Shown: one piece after another, positions 11,732 to 22,100 of the stretch
How positions within the stretch are numbered: position 1 is the stretch's first letter
Layout of the letters: every line of letters starts with the position of its first letter
Assembly (NCBI GenBank): GCA_008931825.1
Contig: QXVZ01029997.1
Span: forward strand, 1-26,024
Reading direction: 5' to 3'
DNA: 26,024 nucleotides
From: Phallusia fumigata
Lineage: Eukaryota > Chordata > Ascidiacea > Phlebobranchia > Ascidiidae
The notes under the pieces: model-generated
What the model saw: only the letters and a program-made list of their open reading frames with translations
Database searches by the model: none
What the model was told of the DNA's origin: nothing
Position numbers and translations under genes: made by a program

Positions 11732-12790
11732 CCTAAGCCCAGGGCTGGATTAACCATTAAGCAATATAAGCACGTGCTTAGGGCATCAAGGGAAGGGGGG
11801 CACCACAAAACTTATCATAGCCAAAGTTTATGTTTGGAATTTATTTTTTTCAATTGGGAATTACACACCGGGGCACCTGTGGCGGCTATTCAAAATACAA
11901 CTAGGAACTGTTGCCGGTCGCATCACCGACTTTATTTTACTACCGGTCGTCGCATAAGCACCGAATTACATAAAATGTGAGGTGAGAAATACACGTCACC
12001 ATACAATCTATTGACANNNNNNNNNNNNNNNNNNNNNNNNNNNNNNNNNNNNNNNNNNNNNNNNNNNNNNNNNNNNNNNGCCATTGTCAGGACTTTAGTT
12101 GGTTTCTCACGCGTGTATTCAGCCGCTGAAACTTGACTGCGGCAGCACAATAGTTTTGCGCTCGCACCTGATGGAACAGTGTTATTTTTTGATGTGAGCA
12201 AAGGAAATAACCAACCAACATGCTCTTACCGATAGTTTTGTCGTATGTGTTGGAATACTGCGACACGTCGATGTACACGTTTGTGACGTCAGAATATAGT
12301 GTGTGGTGACGTACGTCTGCCACCTTACATTTTTTGGCGTCTATGTGGCAGCCGTGAGTAAAATAATGTCCGTAATGCGGCAATAGCAAAAAGGTTGTGC
12401 ACCCCTGCACTACGCCTATGGGACGCCAGTGAGTCCAAGTTATTTTTTATTAATTACATTTTACAAAGAAATGGGTGTGATCGGGTAATATCTCATTTAT
12501 TCGTGTAACAAAATATCAATTTTTTATTGACTCCCTTGTTCTAACATGAATTTTATCCAGCTAAGAAGTTTCTATCAATGCACGGCCGCCATTACATACA
12601 CTGTGCTCGGCCTCATAAAACGCGCTTAGTTGTGAATCCCTGCTTCATAGGTTCTAGATAGGCACCAATTTAAAAAAAAATCCACGACCCAATCTGATCA
12701 AGATTGCTGCGTTCGACACCACTCATGGGGGCACCAATGTCTTTAAGTGCTTAGGGCATCAAAAGGGGTTAATCCGGCCCTGCCTAAGCC
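11732..12790. mobile_element. Non-autonomous hAT-type element with 8-bp TSD
   Basis: The element spans 11740-12782 and is bordered by perfect 8-bp direct repeats CCTAAGCC at 11732-11739 and 12783-12790. The termini are inverted: CAGGGCTGGATTAACC on the left, and the reverse complement of GGTTAATCCGGCCCTG on the right, 15 of 16 matching. CAG-type ends with 8-bp duplications are the hAT hallmark. Inside each end the words GTGCTTAGGGCATCAA and GGGGGCACCA occur in direct orientation. No transposase frame is visible, although 63 bases (12017-12079) are unread. The element is therefore probably mobilised in trans. Confidence 0.9.
12017..12079. other. Assembly gap (63 N)
   Basis: A run of 63 unknown bases inside the hAT-type element. 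Its true length may differ. Confidence 0.99.
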
Positions 12791-13206
12791 GGGTTGTGAC
12801 TATCACTTGTGTAGCAAATCACGCACAGATACTAACGCACCCAGACCGTTGCCCGTTGCCACTAAAAGGATTAACATTTTTTTTAAAGCAATCTCGTCCA
12901 AAGGTACGCATTTTCAACATGACGCATAATGCAGATAGAACCATCCAACAGTTATTGACGTGAACGACGGTTCAACTTCAGAATAACGTGTTGTTTAAAA
13001 CTTCATTGTGGCAATTTTAACATGAATCTGAACTCATTGTTTACAGGTTTTTCACGGCAGTATTTTCATGTACCACTGGGTTGCGTGTAGTCACCAGTTG
13101 GATTAGTTGGGTGTAAACAGTACGCAGGAACCGGTATTTGTACACACTCACTTTATACTAGTTGTCGATTTACGAGTCCTGTTTTACATGAAAATCAGAT
13201 TTTCTG
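12791..13206. other. Spacer and presumed promoter of receptor B
   Basis: No gene seen. The last bases before the receptor B start read ...ttctgcag then caaaATG, so a pyrimidine-rich AG lies 4 bases before the start codon. This is compatible with a trans-splice acceptor but is weak on its own. Confidence 0.4.
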
Positions 13207-15256
13207 CAGCAAAATGTGGTTTTTGAGAGTTTTATCCGTGTACTTGATAGCAACATTCATTTTTCTGCTTTTATTCTGTGATGAAGGTAAGTTTGTCAGT
13301 CAACTTAAATCACCGGTGTAGATCTAAACCGATGTTAATGTGTAGACTGTTACTTTTTCTACTCGAGTATCACTTCTTTTTCATTTTGCATTCCAAAAAC
13401 ACAACTGTACAAGATATCTTATGTGTAACGAAAGCTATCCACCTATGGGTTGTTTAACTTCTCTATCTCTGAATGTTTGTCTTGGTATTGGGTATAGTTA
13501 CAATGATATTTGTACCCGCTTCTCTTTACTCTCAATTAAATTAACATGCGTTATGTTTGCAATTTATTGCGCTTCGTACAACCTCAAGGAAGTGAAATAG
13601 GCGCGAACTGACTCCACTAACTAAATCTAATACACGAGAAATAGAGTTTAGATGAAGAATGAGACTCCAAATATTAGGTACGCAAAATGTTGAAACTTAA
13701 ACCCAAGCACTAAACTGAACACCAGAGCGTTGACAATATTTTTTTTAAATAGTGACCAGAAAAAGATTTAAAACACCACACAATATAATACGACCTCCTT
13801 TTCAAAGACACAATAAGGCACGTGAAATATGGCAGTAAAAGAAATATGTGGTTTTATCCGGTTACACGATAGTTTAATGGTGGACCAACTACATTTTGGT
13901 GTTTGTTTTTTTACAGCTCAACCAAAGTACCTCTTAACCGGTTGTCGACAACAAACAGGCCACAAGCGGTGCATAGGTACAATTTGATCCGAGTATAATT
14001 CAAACAAATAAAATCACATATTTAATTTTAAAAATTGGAAATGAAATGTTAAAGCGAGTGAGTTTAAAGGCTATTTTGCAATGCATGAATGTTTTTGTTT
14101 AGTTTGCAAACACGATTCGCTGAATATCAGTTGCCAACCTGGGAAAAATATTCAAATCATTTCGGCTCTCTATGGTGTTCAACCTTACTCGGAGTAAGTT
14201 GGAATAAAGTGAAATGTGAACAAGAGTTTTTTAATGGCTTGGCGTAGAGTAGCTACCAATGTGTGAATAACATTATTTTTTACTGTTCTGTTTTGCTTTT
14301 TTTAAGAATTTGTTGGTGGTATTGGAAAATAGATTAAAACTGCAATGGATCTCAGGAAGTGAGCCTAATTACGAGTTTGTGTCAGGGCAAACCATACTGT
14401 TTTATTAAGTTTAAATCAATAAGAAATCGAACCGATAACCCATGCCTCAACAAATTTCAATACATCGACATCAACTTTACATGCATTGTTCCAAAAGGTT
14501 AGTTTTAATAAAAAAAATCGAACAAATTTGTATTTTTAAAAACTTTCAAGTGAAAACCTTTATCGTCGCCAACACGTGATTTTTTAGAAAAATCACTTTT
14601 GGAACAATTTGGTAATTTTAAATCTGCGAATACTGAGGAGCTAGGACACATCGAAGACCAATTAGAAGAAGTTTCCCGAAATCATCCTGTTACAAACGGA
14701 ACCACCTACAATTTTGGAGATGCTCAACTCCACATCGTTGTTGCCAACAATAATCAGAAGACATACAAATCAATCCTTGATCTGGGATCTTCTCATATCG
14801 ACTTTACACTGCAAACCAATAACGTCAGTGGAATCGTTGCTACTGTGTTTCTCTACAAGATAAATACAACAGAGTCAACTACACAAACTTACACTGTCAA
14901 AGAGAGAGACCTCTTAACAACGCAATACATAGCGATAGTAAACACAACCTATATTGTTATTGTTGGCTGGGACGCCGATAGCTTCTTGCGTTCTCCCAAA
15001 ACAACAGCAGATAACAATCAACTACCAGGAAACGCAAGCTTCGTCGTCCCCCATGTGTCACAAGAATCAGTTTGCAGGGAGATGGAAAAGAAAAGGAAAC
15101 AAATAAGCAACCTGATGATCAACAAACTGCGAGCAGTTTGTGTATTTTATGATTCTGTAGAAAACAGGTATTCGGATTATGGTTGTATCACCAGCACTGA
15201 TGACGCAACAGGTAACGTCACTTGCAAGTGCAACCATCTCACCATTTTTACCGTCC

Positions 15257-15257
15257 N
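15257..15257. other. Single N at loss of TM1-TM6 exons
   Basis: An ambiguous base sits exactly where homology to receptors A and C ends inside the post-GPS sequence. This is suggestive of an unsized contig join. Confidence 0.8.
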
Positions 15258-15606
15258 TTTTAACAACGATTTTAATTCGCCTTGGTAATCCCGTGTATTC
15301 TTAGGTGGAAAGTAATTTACAACGGTTATAAGATACGTTCGCGCACATTCCACTTGCCAAACTAATAGTTAAGCCTTACCTCTGTTAAAAAGTTTAAAGC
15401 TAAACTCTTGTGTTTTTACTATATTTAAGGCGTTTCTAATTATCACAGGTATTGGGACTGAAATTTCCAACGAGGTGTTCATGTACATTAGCGGTGTGGT
15501 GAACGGATCACATGGAATCATTGTCTTACTGCTGTTCTGCGTCATGAATCACGTCATCAGACAGGAAATTCTGCCGTGCAAGAGACAAGCTAATGCTGTG
15601 TCTGAT

Positions 15607-15630
15607 CAGCAGCAGCAGCAGCAGCAGCAA
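15607..15630 (+). repeat. (CAG)7CAA polyglutamine tract in receptor B tail
   Basis: Seven CAG plus one CAA encode eight Gln in the C-terminal tail. Receptor A has three Gln at the same place (PEQQQNM). This is a small trinucleotide expansion. Confidence 0.9.
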
Positions 15631-15799
15631 GACACCACAAACACCGGCACCCCAGGCCAACGCTAAGTGAGACTGAGAGTAAAACACAAAGTTTGAAAAA
15701 TACTTCTCCCTTTAACCATATGGCACAATTTGACTTTACAACAGTTTGTTTTAAACGCCATTAATATTCCATGTTTGTTTCACTTTTATTCTCGGGGGC

Positions 15800-16008
15800 G
15801 AAACAACGCCCGAATGCATTAAGCTCGGAGTGAGTCCACGGTAGAGCTACCTGCCTTAGTTGGTGAATTCAATTTGAGTCAAGCCAACGTGTCCACTGAA
15901 TTGGAGCAATGTTGCTTAAGCATTTTGCTCAAGGAAACACAAGTGACCGATTAAAACCCACAGCCTTGCGAGCTCAATGCAGTCACGCTAACCACTCGGC
16001 CCTTTTGG
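15800..16008 (-). mobile_element. tRNA-derived SINE, degenerate
   Basis: On the minus strand GGCCGAGTGGTTAGCG (about 15986-16001) resembles a pol III A box in a Ser/Leu-type tRNA context. GGGTTTTAATCGG (about 15947-15959) resembles a B box at normal spacing. The adjoining body contains ttttgctcaaggaaacac on the plus strand (15933-15950 region), a motif common in tRNA-related SINEs of marine animals. I could not find a clean tail or target duplication. It lies just after the receptor B stop. Confidence 0.55.
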
Positions 16009-16164
16009 CGATTAAGCTGAAACTATACCCAAGAATTGTTTGCTTTTTTTCGAAAAGATTTGTGTTGAAAAATTTCTTTTGAATTCTCGCCTCCTAACAT
16101 TTGTATGTATAGTTGCTTTTCAATTCTCGCGCCCTTAAATTTGTCGTTGCAGCTTACTCTCTCT

Positions 16165-16523
16165 TGTTTGGTTTTCTACCAATTGTCACATAATTCCACC
16201 TGACATGCATAACATAGCTCAAACCAATAGGGCATGAGCCATAAAATTACATTTTCAACACGTTTTTCTCACATCAAAATAAAAAAAAGGCAGCTCCATT
16301 TAATTCGAAGTTTCGGCTAAGAGAAACCCGTCAACAGCAACAACGAAATATTNTGTTTGGTTTTCTTCCAATTGTCACCTAATTCCACCTGACATGCATA
16401 ACATAGCTCAAACCAATTACGCATGAGCCATAAAATTACATTTTCGAGACGTTTTTCTCACATCACAATAAAAAAGGCAGCTCCATTTAATTCGAGGTTT
16501 CGGCTAAGAAAATCCCGTCAACA
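16165..16523. repeat. ~170-bp tandem duplication split by an N
   Basis: Copy 1 at 16165-16336 and copy 2 at 16354-16523 match over their whole length, both running from TGTTTGGTTTTC to CCCGTCAACA, with roughly a dozen differences. A single N (16353) lies immediately before copy 2. The pattern fits two haplotypes placed side by side by the assembler. A real tandem duplication is the alternative. Confidence 0.85.
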
Positions 16524-16555
16524 TTTAGTCGTGATGTTGTTTGCAAGTTTTTCCT

Positions 16556-16638
16556 TACTGATTGACTGCAAGTTACCTTTATCTGACATATTCATTTCCG
16601 CAGGAAAACTTTTAATCCCACCATTTATTCTGCAGTAA
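16556..16638 (+). repeat. 3' flank shared by receptors B and C
   Basis: The segment starting ACTGATTGACTGCAAGTTAC and running to TTTAATCCCACCATTTATT is closely matched at 22783-22868, downstream of receptor C. The duplication that produced B and C therefore included sequence well beyond the stop codon. I did not find it next to receptor A. Confidence 0.8.
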
Positions 16639-17010
16639 ACATTCATTGCGTTATCCCTTGTGGGCACTTATGCACGAAAAATAGCTGGTTACCTTAAATT
16701 AACCTTAGTTTTAGTTGATTATAAATTGTCAGTGGCTAATTGTTGACGCCTTTTATTATATGTTGCAGTCGGCGCGACCGCGGTGTTTTCAAGTCTGTTT
16801 GTTCCTTTCTTGTACAAGTTGGTCGATATTGTTCAAACGTAGGAGGTACTTTACGATTTATTTCGGTTTTAAACAAGTTTATCAAGCAAGTGACATTAAT
16901 ATACCCCCGCAAATAGTAAAAAATGTTGGGTTGGGGGCACCACTGAAAAGGTTGGAAAACCACAGCTTTCCGCAGGTGCTACTAAACACAGCGTGGTACC
17001 GCATCTTACG

Positions 17011-17150
17011 TGGGGTTTCGTACTCTCCCATGGGCCCTCGTACACTCACATGGGGTCTCATTTCCTTCCATTGGGTCTTATAATCTTGGATGGAGTATCA
17101 TACTATCCAATGGGGTTTTATATTATCTTATGGGGGTATCATGCCTTATA
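17011..17150. repeat. 20-bp minisatellite, seven units
   Basis: Units begin at 17011, 17031, 17051, 17071, 17091, 17111 and 17131, an exact 20-base period, with approximate consensus TGGGGTYTCRTACTCTCCCA. Degenerate half-units continue to about 17170. The open frames over it are a by-product of the repeat. Confidence 0.88.
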
Positions 17151-17779
17151 CCCTTTAATGGGGTGTCACACACCTTCCTAAGATATCATGCGGTGTTTAG
17201 TACCACCGCTTTCCAATGTTACGTTGAAAACACTTGATCAAAAATGTGTTTTGTATCTAGCTGTGCGTAGCCAATTGCATCGGTTTGTGATGAACTCTCT
17301 AAACTGAGAATCACAACTAACTGTTCTACTACACATTCATTTTTGCTATGACTCTTTTCAATTGCATGTCATGTGTTAAATTGTGCTGGCAATACGTGTA
17401 AAATATATTGTACAGAGACTAACATGGCGTGGGTTTTGTCAGTTGTTGAATAAAACATTATTATTGTAAGTCTGTATAACAGTGCAAAATCCCCATATTA
17501 AATCTATAAGGTTTGTTTAGCGTGAGACTGTCGTTGCAAAATCGATTTGTGTGTTTTTATGCAAGCTGAACATCCACTACAAAACGAATTGGGTAATCCA
17601 TAGTGTTTGGTGAACAAAAATACGTGTATATTTTGTAATGAATTAAGTTTTAGTGTAGGTCCTCCTTAAAATATGTAAGTCAGCTTTTGCAAATTATACC
17701 TTAATTTTTTAAAGACACAACGTAACTCAACGTCACTGCTAATTATTGTGTACAAACAGATGCAGTGAAATAAACATGG

Positions 17780-18088
17780 AATAAAGGTAGGCTTACTATA
17801 CGTCCCGATTTAGCCGGGACTGTCCTAGTTTAAACGCCTTGTCCCGGCTGACCCGCTTCCCTATTAATAACGTATATTATCAAGTTAACGAATGACCGAA
17901 AATACACTACCTGTACATAAAAAATTAATTGCAGATTTCAGTGCCAACAATTTTGTCGAGCAATTTTTTATTAAATCAGTCTTGGTTGTATGTTTGGGTT
18001 GGATGTTAGAAAAAACGCTTTATTTGCCTGCTTGTTTGAAAAGCGTCCCGGTTTTGAGTTGTAAAAATATGGTAAGCCTAAATAAAGG
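17780..18088. mobile_element. 293-bp MITE with 8-bp TSD (hAT-like)
   Basis: The element 17788-18080 is flanked by perfect direct repeats AATAAAGG (17780-17787 and 18081-18088). Its ends are inverted: TAGGCTTACTATA on the left and the reverse complement of TATGGTAAGCCTA on the right, 12 of 13 matching. Subterminal CGTCCCG words occur near both ends. The 8-bp duplication points to the hAT superfamily; the ends do not start with the usual CAG. The 68-codon frame inside (17892-18098) has no transposase similarity I can see. Confidence 0.85.
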
Positions 18089-19092
18089 CCACCGATAAAA
18101 TCCAGCATTCGAATATTTTACTATTGACGCAATAAACAGACAATTTATGTAAGTTTGTGTCTCTGATTTTTTTTTGACCTGGACATTTTGGGTCAACAGT
18201 CAGTTTTATCATTTTCAGTTCTACTTCGCTGTCAGTATTATGAGGTAGTGCTTATGCAGCGCCCCGTATTTTCTTACCCATTTACGCTAGTAATCACAAA
18301 TCATGTTGGTAGCAGCAGTAAATGTGTACTTTTATTAGTTAATAGGATGCAATTTAAAGAGAAAGTTATTTCGTTACGTTGTGCCGTTGCATTTCACGCA
18401 TATGTCGCGTTTTGCTTCTCGTTGAACACCTTTCATTAGTAATTTGATTTGTAGAAACTCGTAAACACAACCGTGGCGACCATGGTTCACTTAATGGGAT
18501 CGATCTAGCTGTGCTCAATTTCAAAACATAGGCCAGTGGTCGCTACGGTACTGGTATCATTTGAACAGGTGATGACGGTTCCTCTTCATAAAATTGTTTT
18601 CTACTGTGGCAACAGAAACTCTGCAAAAACCTTTTTACGGTCATCAGTAAATGGTTGACTAGCAATTACCAATGTTTTGTCAACTAAATCCGTTTTGCAA
18701 CCTAATGATTCACACGATAGTAAAAACTAAATGAGTTTGGCACCAGCGAAACCAGAACAGGGAATCCAGACTAACAGAGACGTTGTCAGAATTGAAAATT
18801 AAGAGCAAAAACCTATTTCTAAGAAAACTTTAACATTCATAAATGAGACCGTTCCCACCTGTGTACTATACCACGCTGACAGGTGTTGCTGATTACTTTT
18901 TTCATGTTTTCTGTCATGTACGGTTACGTATTGTTGGATTACTTTCTTTTCCTGCTCTGTAGCATGTGGTGACTTCAGCATAAAGACCGTTAGTCAATTT
19001 GTTTGAGTGTTAACATCAGGTGTTAATAACTAGTGTGTAGTTTTTGCACACACCACAATTTAGCAAGTTACTGTTGTTGTGCTTCTTTATTT
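18089..19092. other. Intergenic between receptors B and C
   Basis: No gene recognised. A short inverted repeat CACCTGT...ACAGGTG spans about 18857-18893. This is the presumed 5' regulatory region of receptor C. Confidence 0.5.
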
Positions 19093-19110
19093 AAGTATTT
19101 TTTAAGTCAG
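19093..19110 (+). promoter_or_regulatory. Conserved leader of receptor C, possible trans-splice acceptor
   Basis: AAGTATTTTTTAAGTCAG, 12 bases before the ATG at 19123, matches the receptor A leader except for one T. Conservation of a non-coding string while the surroundings have diverged suggests a function in transcription start or spliced-leader addition. Confidence 0.4.
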
Positions 19111-19122
19111 ATTTGCACCAAA

Positions 19123-22100
19123 ATGTATCTTCCTTTTAAAGTTTTCTTTGTGTCCTTGCTGGGGGGAGTAAGTATTCTGCGTTCGGCCGATACTAAAGGT
19201 ATGTGGTTTAACTTAAGTGAATATTGTTACAGTTACACAATATAAGTCTAACAGCTGTCTTGTGAAAATTGAAGGTTACTTGAGTGCATGTTTGGTGGCC
19301 AGCGATATTTACCGCAGTGTTGTTTGATTGATTTTGCGCCGCTAAATTATGGGTTCTTTTTCAGTTGAATCCACTGCACTCAAAACCGGATGTCGGCAAC
19401 AAACTAACTACATTCGTTGCATAGGTAAAAGTATGTTCGTCAAAGTCAACACAAGAATAATCAAAAGTTGAATTAATATTTCACGTGCACCCAGTCTGTT
19501 TCCTTGTTTAAAGATTATCCTTGATTGACGTATAAACTAACGCAGTTTTTTTTATTAGCTTGCGAAGGTAAATCGTTGAATATCACTTGTCCTGCTGGGG
19601 AAAGGATTCATGTAATATCGGCTCTTTACGGACGATTCCAACCTTTCATTGAGTAAATAAGAGTGATGTGGTAGCGTGTTTTAAATCGTTGTTGTCAAAA
19701 TTTGTAATGCCATGTCTAACCATGTTAAGTTTGCAATCAATTTAAAATTGTTGTTTATAAGAGATTCATATCTTTCAACGGTTTGAGCATCCTATGTTAG
19801 TTTGTATTCCAAAGCTTGTTAATATGCAATTGACATAGCATAGTTCAATAATTTAATGTGATTAAACCTAAATATTTTGCTTTAGAGTTTGTTTTAGAAA
19901 AAATGTGGAAAGGTTGAACTGCAATGGATCTGAGGGAGTGACCAATATCATGAATTGGTGTCAAGGAAAACCTCACTGCTTCATTCCTTCAATTGCAAAG
20001 GCTATAAGTTACTCCAATCCGTGTCCTAATAAAAAAATTTTCGTACCTTCATACGTCGACATCAACTTGACGTGCTCCATGTCAAGAGGTAAGATTTTTG
20101 TACAATTTAGCTAGTTTTGTATCATATCTTACGTAGATAAGACAGTGTTTAACAGATGAAAGGCATTTGTAACGATAATTTATGTATTTACGAGACACTT
20201 GGTTTTGTAATTGTAACACAGTGTGATCCAACTTTTTTAACGCGGGCGATCAGAAACTGTTAGTTTATTCCGCGGGCCAGTGTTTAATAAGGGACATAAA
20301 AAATATCTGCTGAGCTAACCAGCGAAATGATAAATTTAATGGGGCATATCCCTTTGTTATGCATTGAAGCCTCGGTGTGCACAACTAAGGGCTATTCACG
20401 ACTTTTGTGTCTTTGCAGTAATATGAAAAACAAATCCTAGTTATCAGACTGAAACAGTTCAAGTTAAAAGTTGGGCAACGCTGTTGTAACACATAAAGTA
20501 AAAGATCATACTTTCGGGAAAGAAAACGCCTGACATGTTTTATGTCACCCGTCGTGTTGCATTCTGTGATAGTGAAAGCTCCAATGGTCTAATTTATGAG
20601 CTTTTCGCTGTTGCATTATGCGGTGCTACTGGTTATTGCAGTGTAAAGAATATTTGCGAAGTTGAAACCAATAGTAGCTGGCAAAACTTTAGATTCACTT
20701 GGATAAAATGTTGTTTCTTTGTAGAGAATTCATATTTGGAGACGTTGAGGGGACTCAAACCAGTTGGAGCAGAAGAATTTAAAAATCTTGAATGCGCAAT
20801 AAAGGATTATTCCAGAAATGTTCTTGAAACAAACAAAACCAACTACAACTATGGAGATGCTCAGCTGCACATCATCGTTACTAACATTGATGAGAATACA
20901 TACAACACAATTCTTGACCTAGGATTATCTCACATCGACTTCACACTACAAACAAATACCATTAGTCGGATCGTTGCAACTGTGTTTGTCTACAAGATAA
21001 ACACAACAGAAACTGTGCGGGTCAAATTGACTAAGGCAAATTCCCTCGCACTAACGCGATACCTTGCTGCAGAAAACACAACCTTTATTGTTATCATTGG
21101 CTGGGACGCCAAAGGCTTTTTGCATTCAATCAATCACACACAGGTTGACGATCAACTGCCTGGAAACGCAAACTTTGTTGTATCGCGCGTGTCATCAGAA
21201 TCAGTATGTGAGAAGCTTGAAGATGAAAAGAAAAATAAAAGCAACCTGAAGATCAAGAAACTGAAACCCGTTTGCCTCTTCTTTGACAGAGTTCCAAAAA
21301 AATATTCAGACGTGGGTTGCGTCACCAACGTCGATGACGTAACAGGCAAGGTCACATGCAAGTGCAACCATCTCACTATTTTCACCGTTCTGTTGGCTGT
21401 GGAAACTGTAATCACACCAACTAGTGTCAAAGCAAGATACCACGTAGTAAGTTGCTGAAAACACAGTAATTAATGTTTGACTTTTTACTTTAAGATTATA
21501 TCCTACATCACAGAAACTGCATCATTCATCGCATTGATGGCTACAATTGCAATGATCCACTATTTCAATGGTGATAAGGACCGAGTTCCAGTTCAAATCA
21601 ACTTGTCAATCGCTCTTTTGCTTCTTCATGCGGTTAACATATCACATGACCTTGCTGTATTGTATGAGATCTCATGCATGATGATGACAGTGGCCAACCA
21701 ATACTGCTTGCTGTCCTCTGGAATGTAAATAATTATTCCTGAACCATCGTAACTTAGCAATTAAACATGTTGTGTTTTAGGAATGTGGTTTCTTGTTAAA
21801 GGAATAAGTCTCTTGACAGCCACTTCCTTTCCGTACACATTCAAAACCCAAGATCCCGATAAACGGCTTGAAGTCTTCTTCATAGGCTGGATTATTCCGG
21901 TTTTTATCGTGGGTGGAGCTGCCATTGTGGGGTTTCTTTTTGGCATTTACATGGAACAGCAACCTTTATACGAACAGTGTCACACGTACAAAAACCAAAT
22001 GTTACTAATTCCAAAATATGACAGATGCTGGTTGGCTCCGGGTACTTCAATCTTTTACACCACAGTCATCGCTCCTCTTGCCCTCGTCCTCTTCGCCAAC

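Larger units (their letters stand above)
13214..15666 (+). pseudogene. Receptor B: lectin adhesion GPCR, broken copy
   Basis: Exons matching receptor A: 13214-13286 (signal peptide MWFLRVLSVYLIATFIFLLL), 13917-13976, 14103-14193, 14307-14497 (SUEL lectin), 14588 to about 15256 (GAIN and GPS, CKCNHLTIF) and 15449-15666 (TM7 and tail). Phases match exactly through exon 5. In exon 4 the frame dictated by the splice phase meets TAA at 14335-14337 (codon 85), where A and C encode Leu. Changing the acceptor does not avoid it. The two exons carrying TM1-TM6 are absent: the coding match stops at 15256, directly before a single N at 15257, and about 190 bases of non-coding sequence follow before the last exon. 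The lectin YGR motif is YGV. The deletion may be an assembly join; the nonsense codon is independent of it. Any product would be a truncated lectin fragment. Confidence 0.85.

Noticed and set aside
16715-17237. Overlapping plus-strand frames over the minisatellite
   Set aside because: All are produced by the 20-bp repeat, which happens to lack stops in several frames.
21721-21780. Intron gain by duplication, suggested by GAATGT at both borders
   Set aside because: Receptor A has an intron at the same position with normal GT-AG ends, so the intron is ancestral and the donor changed.
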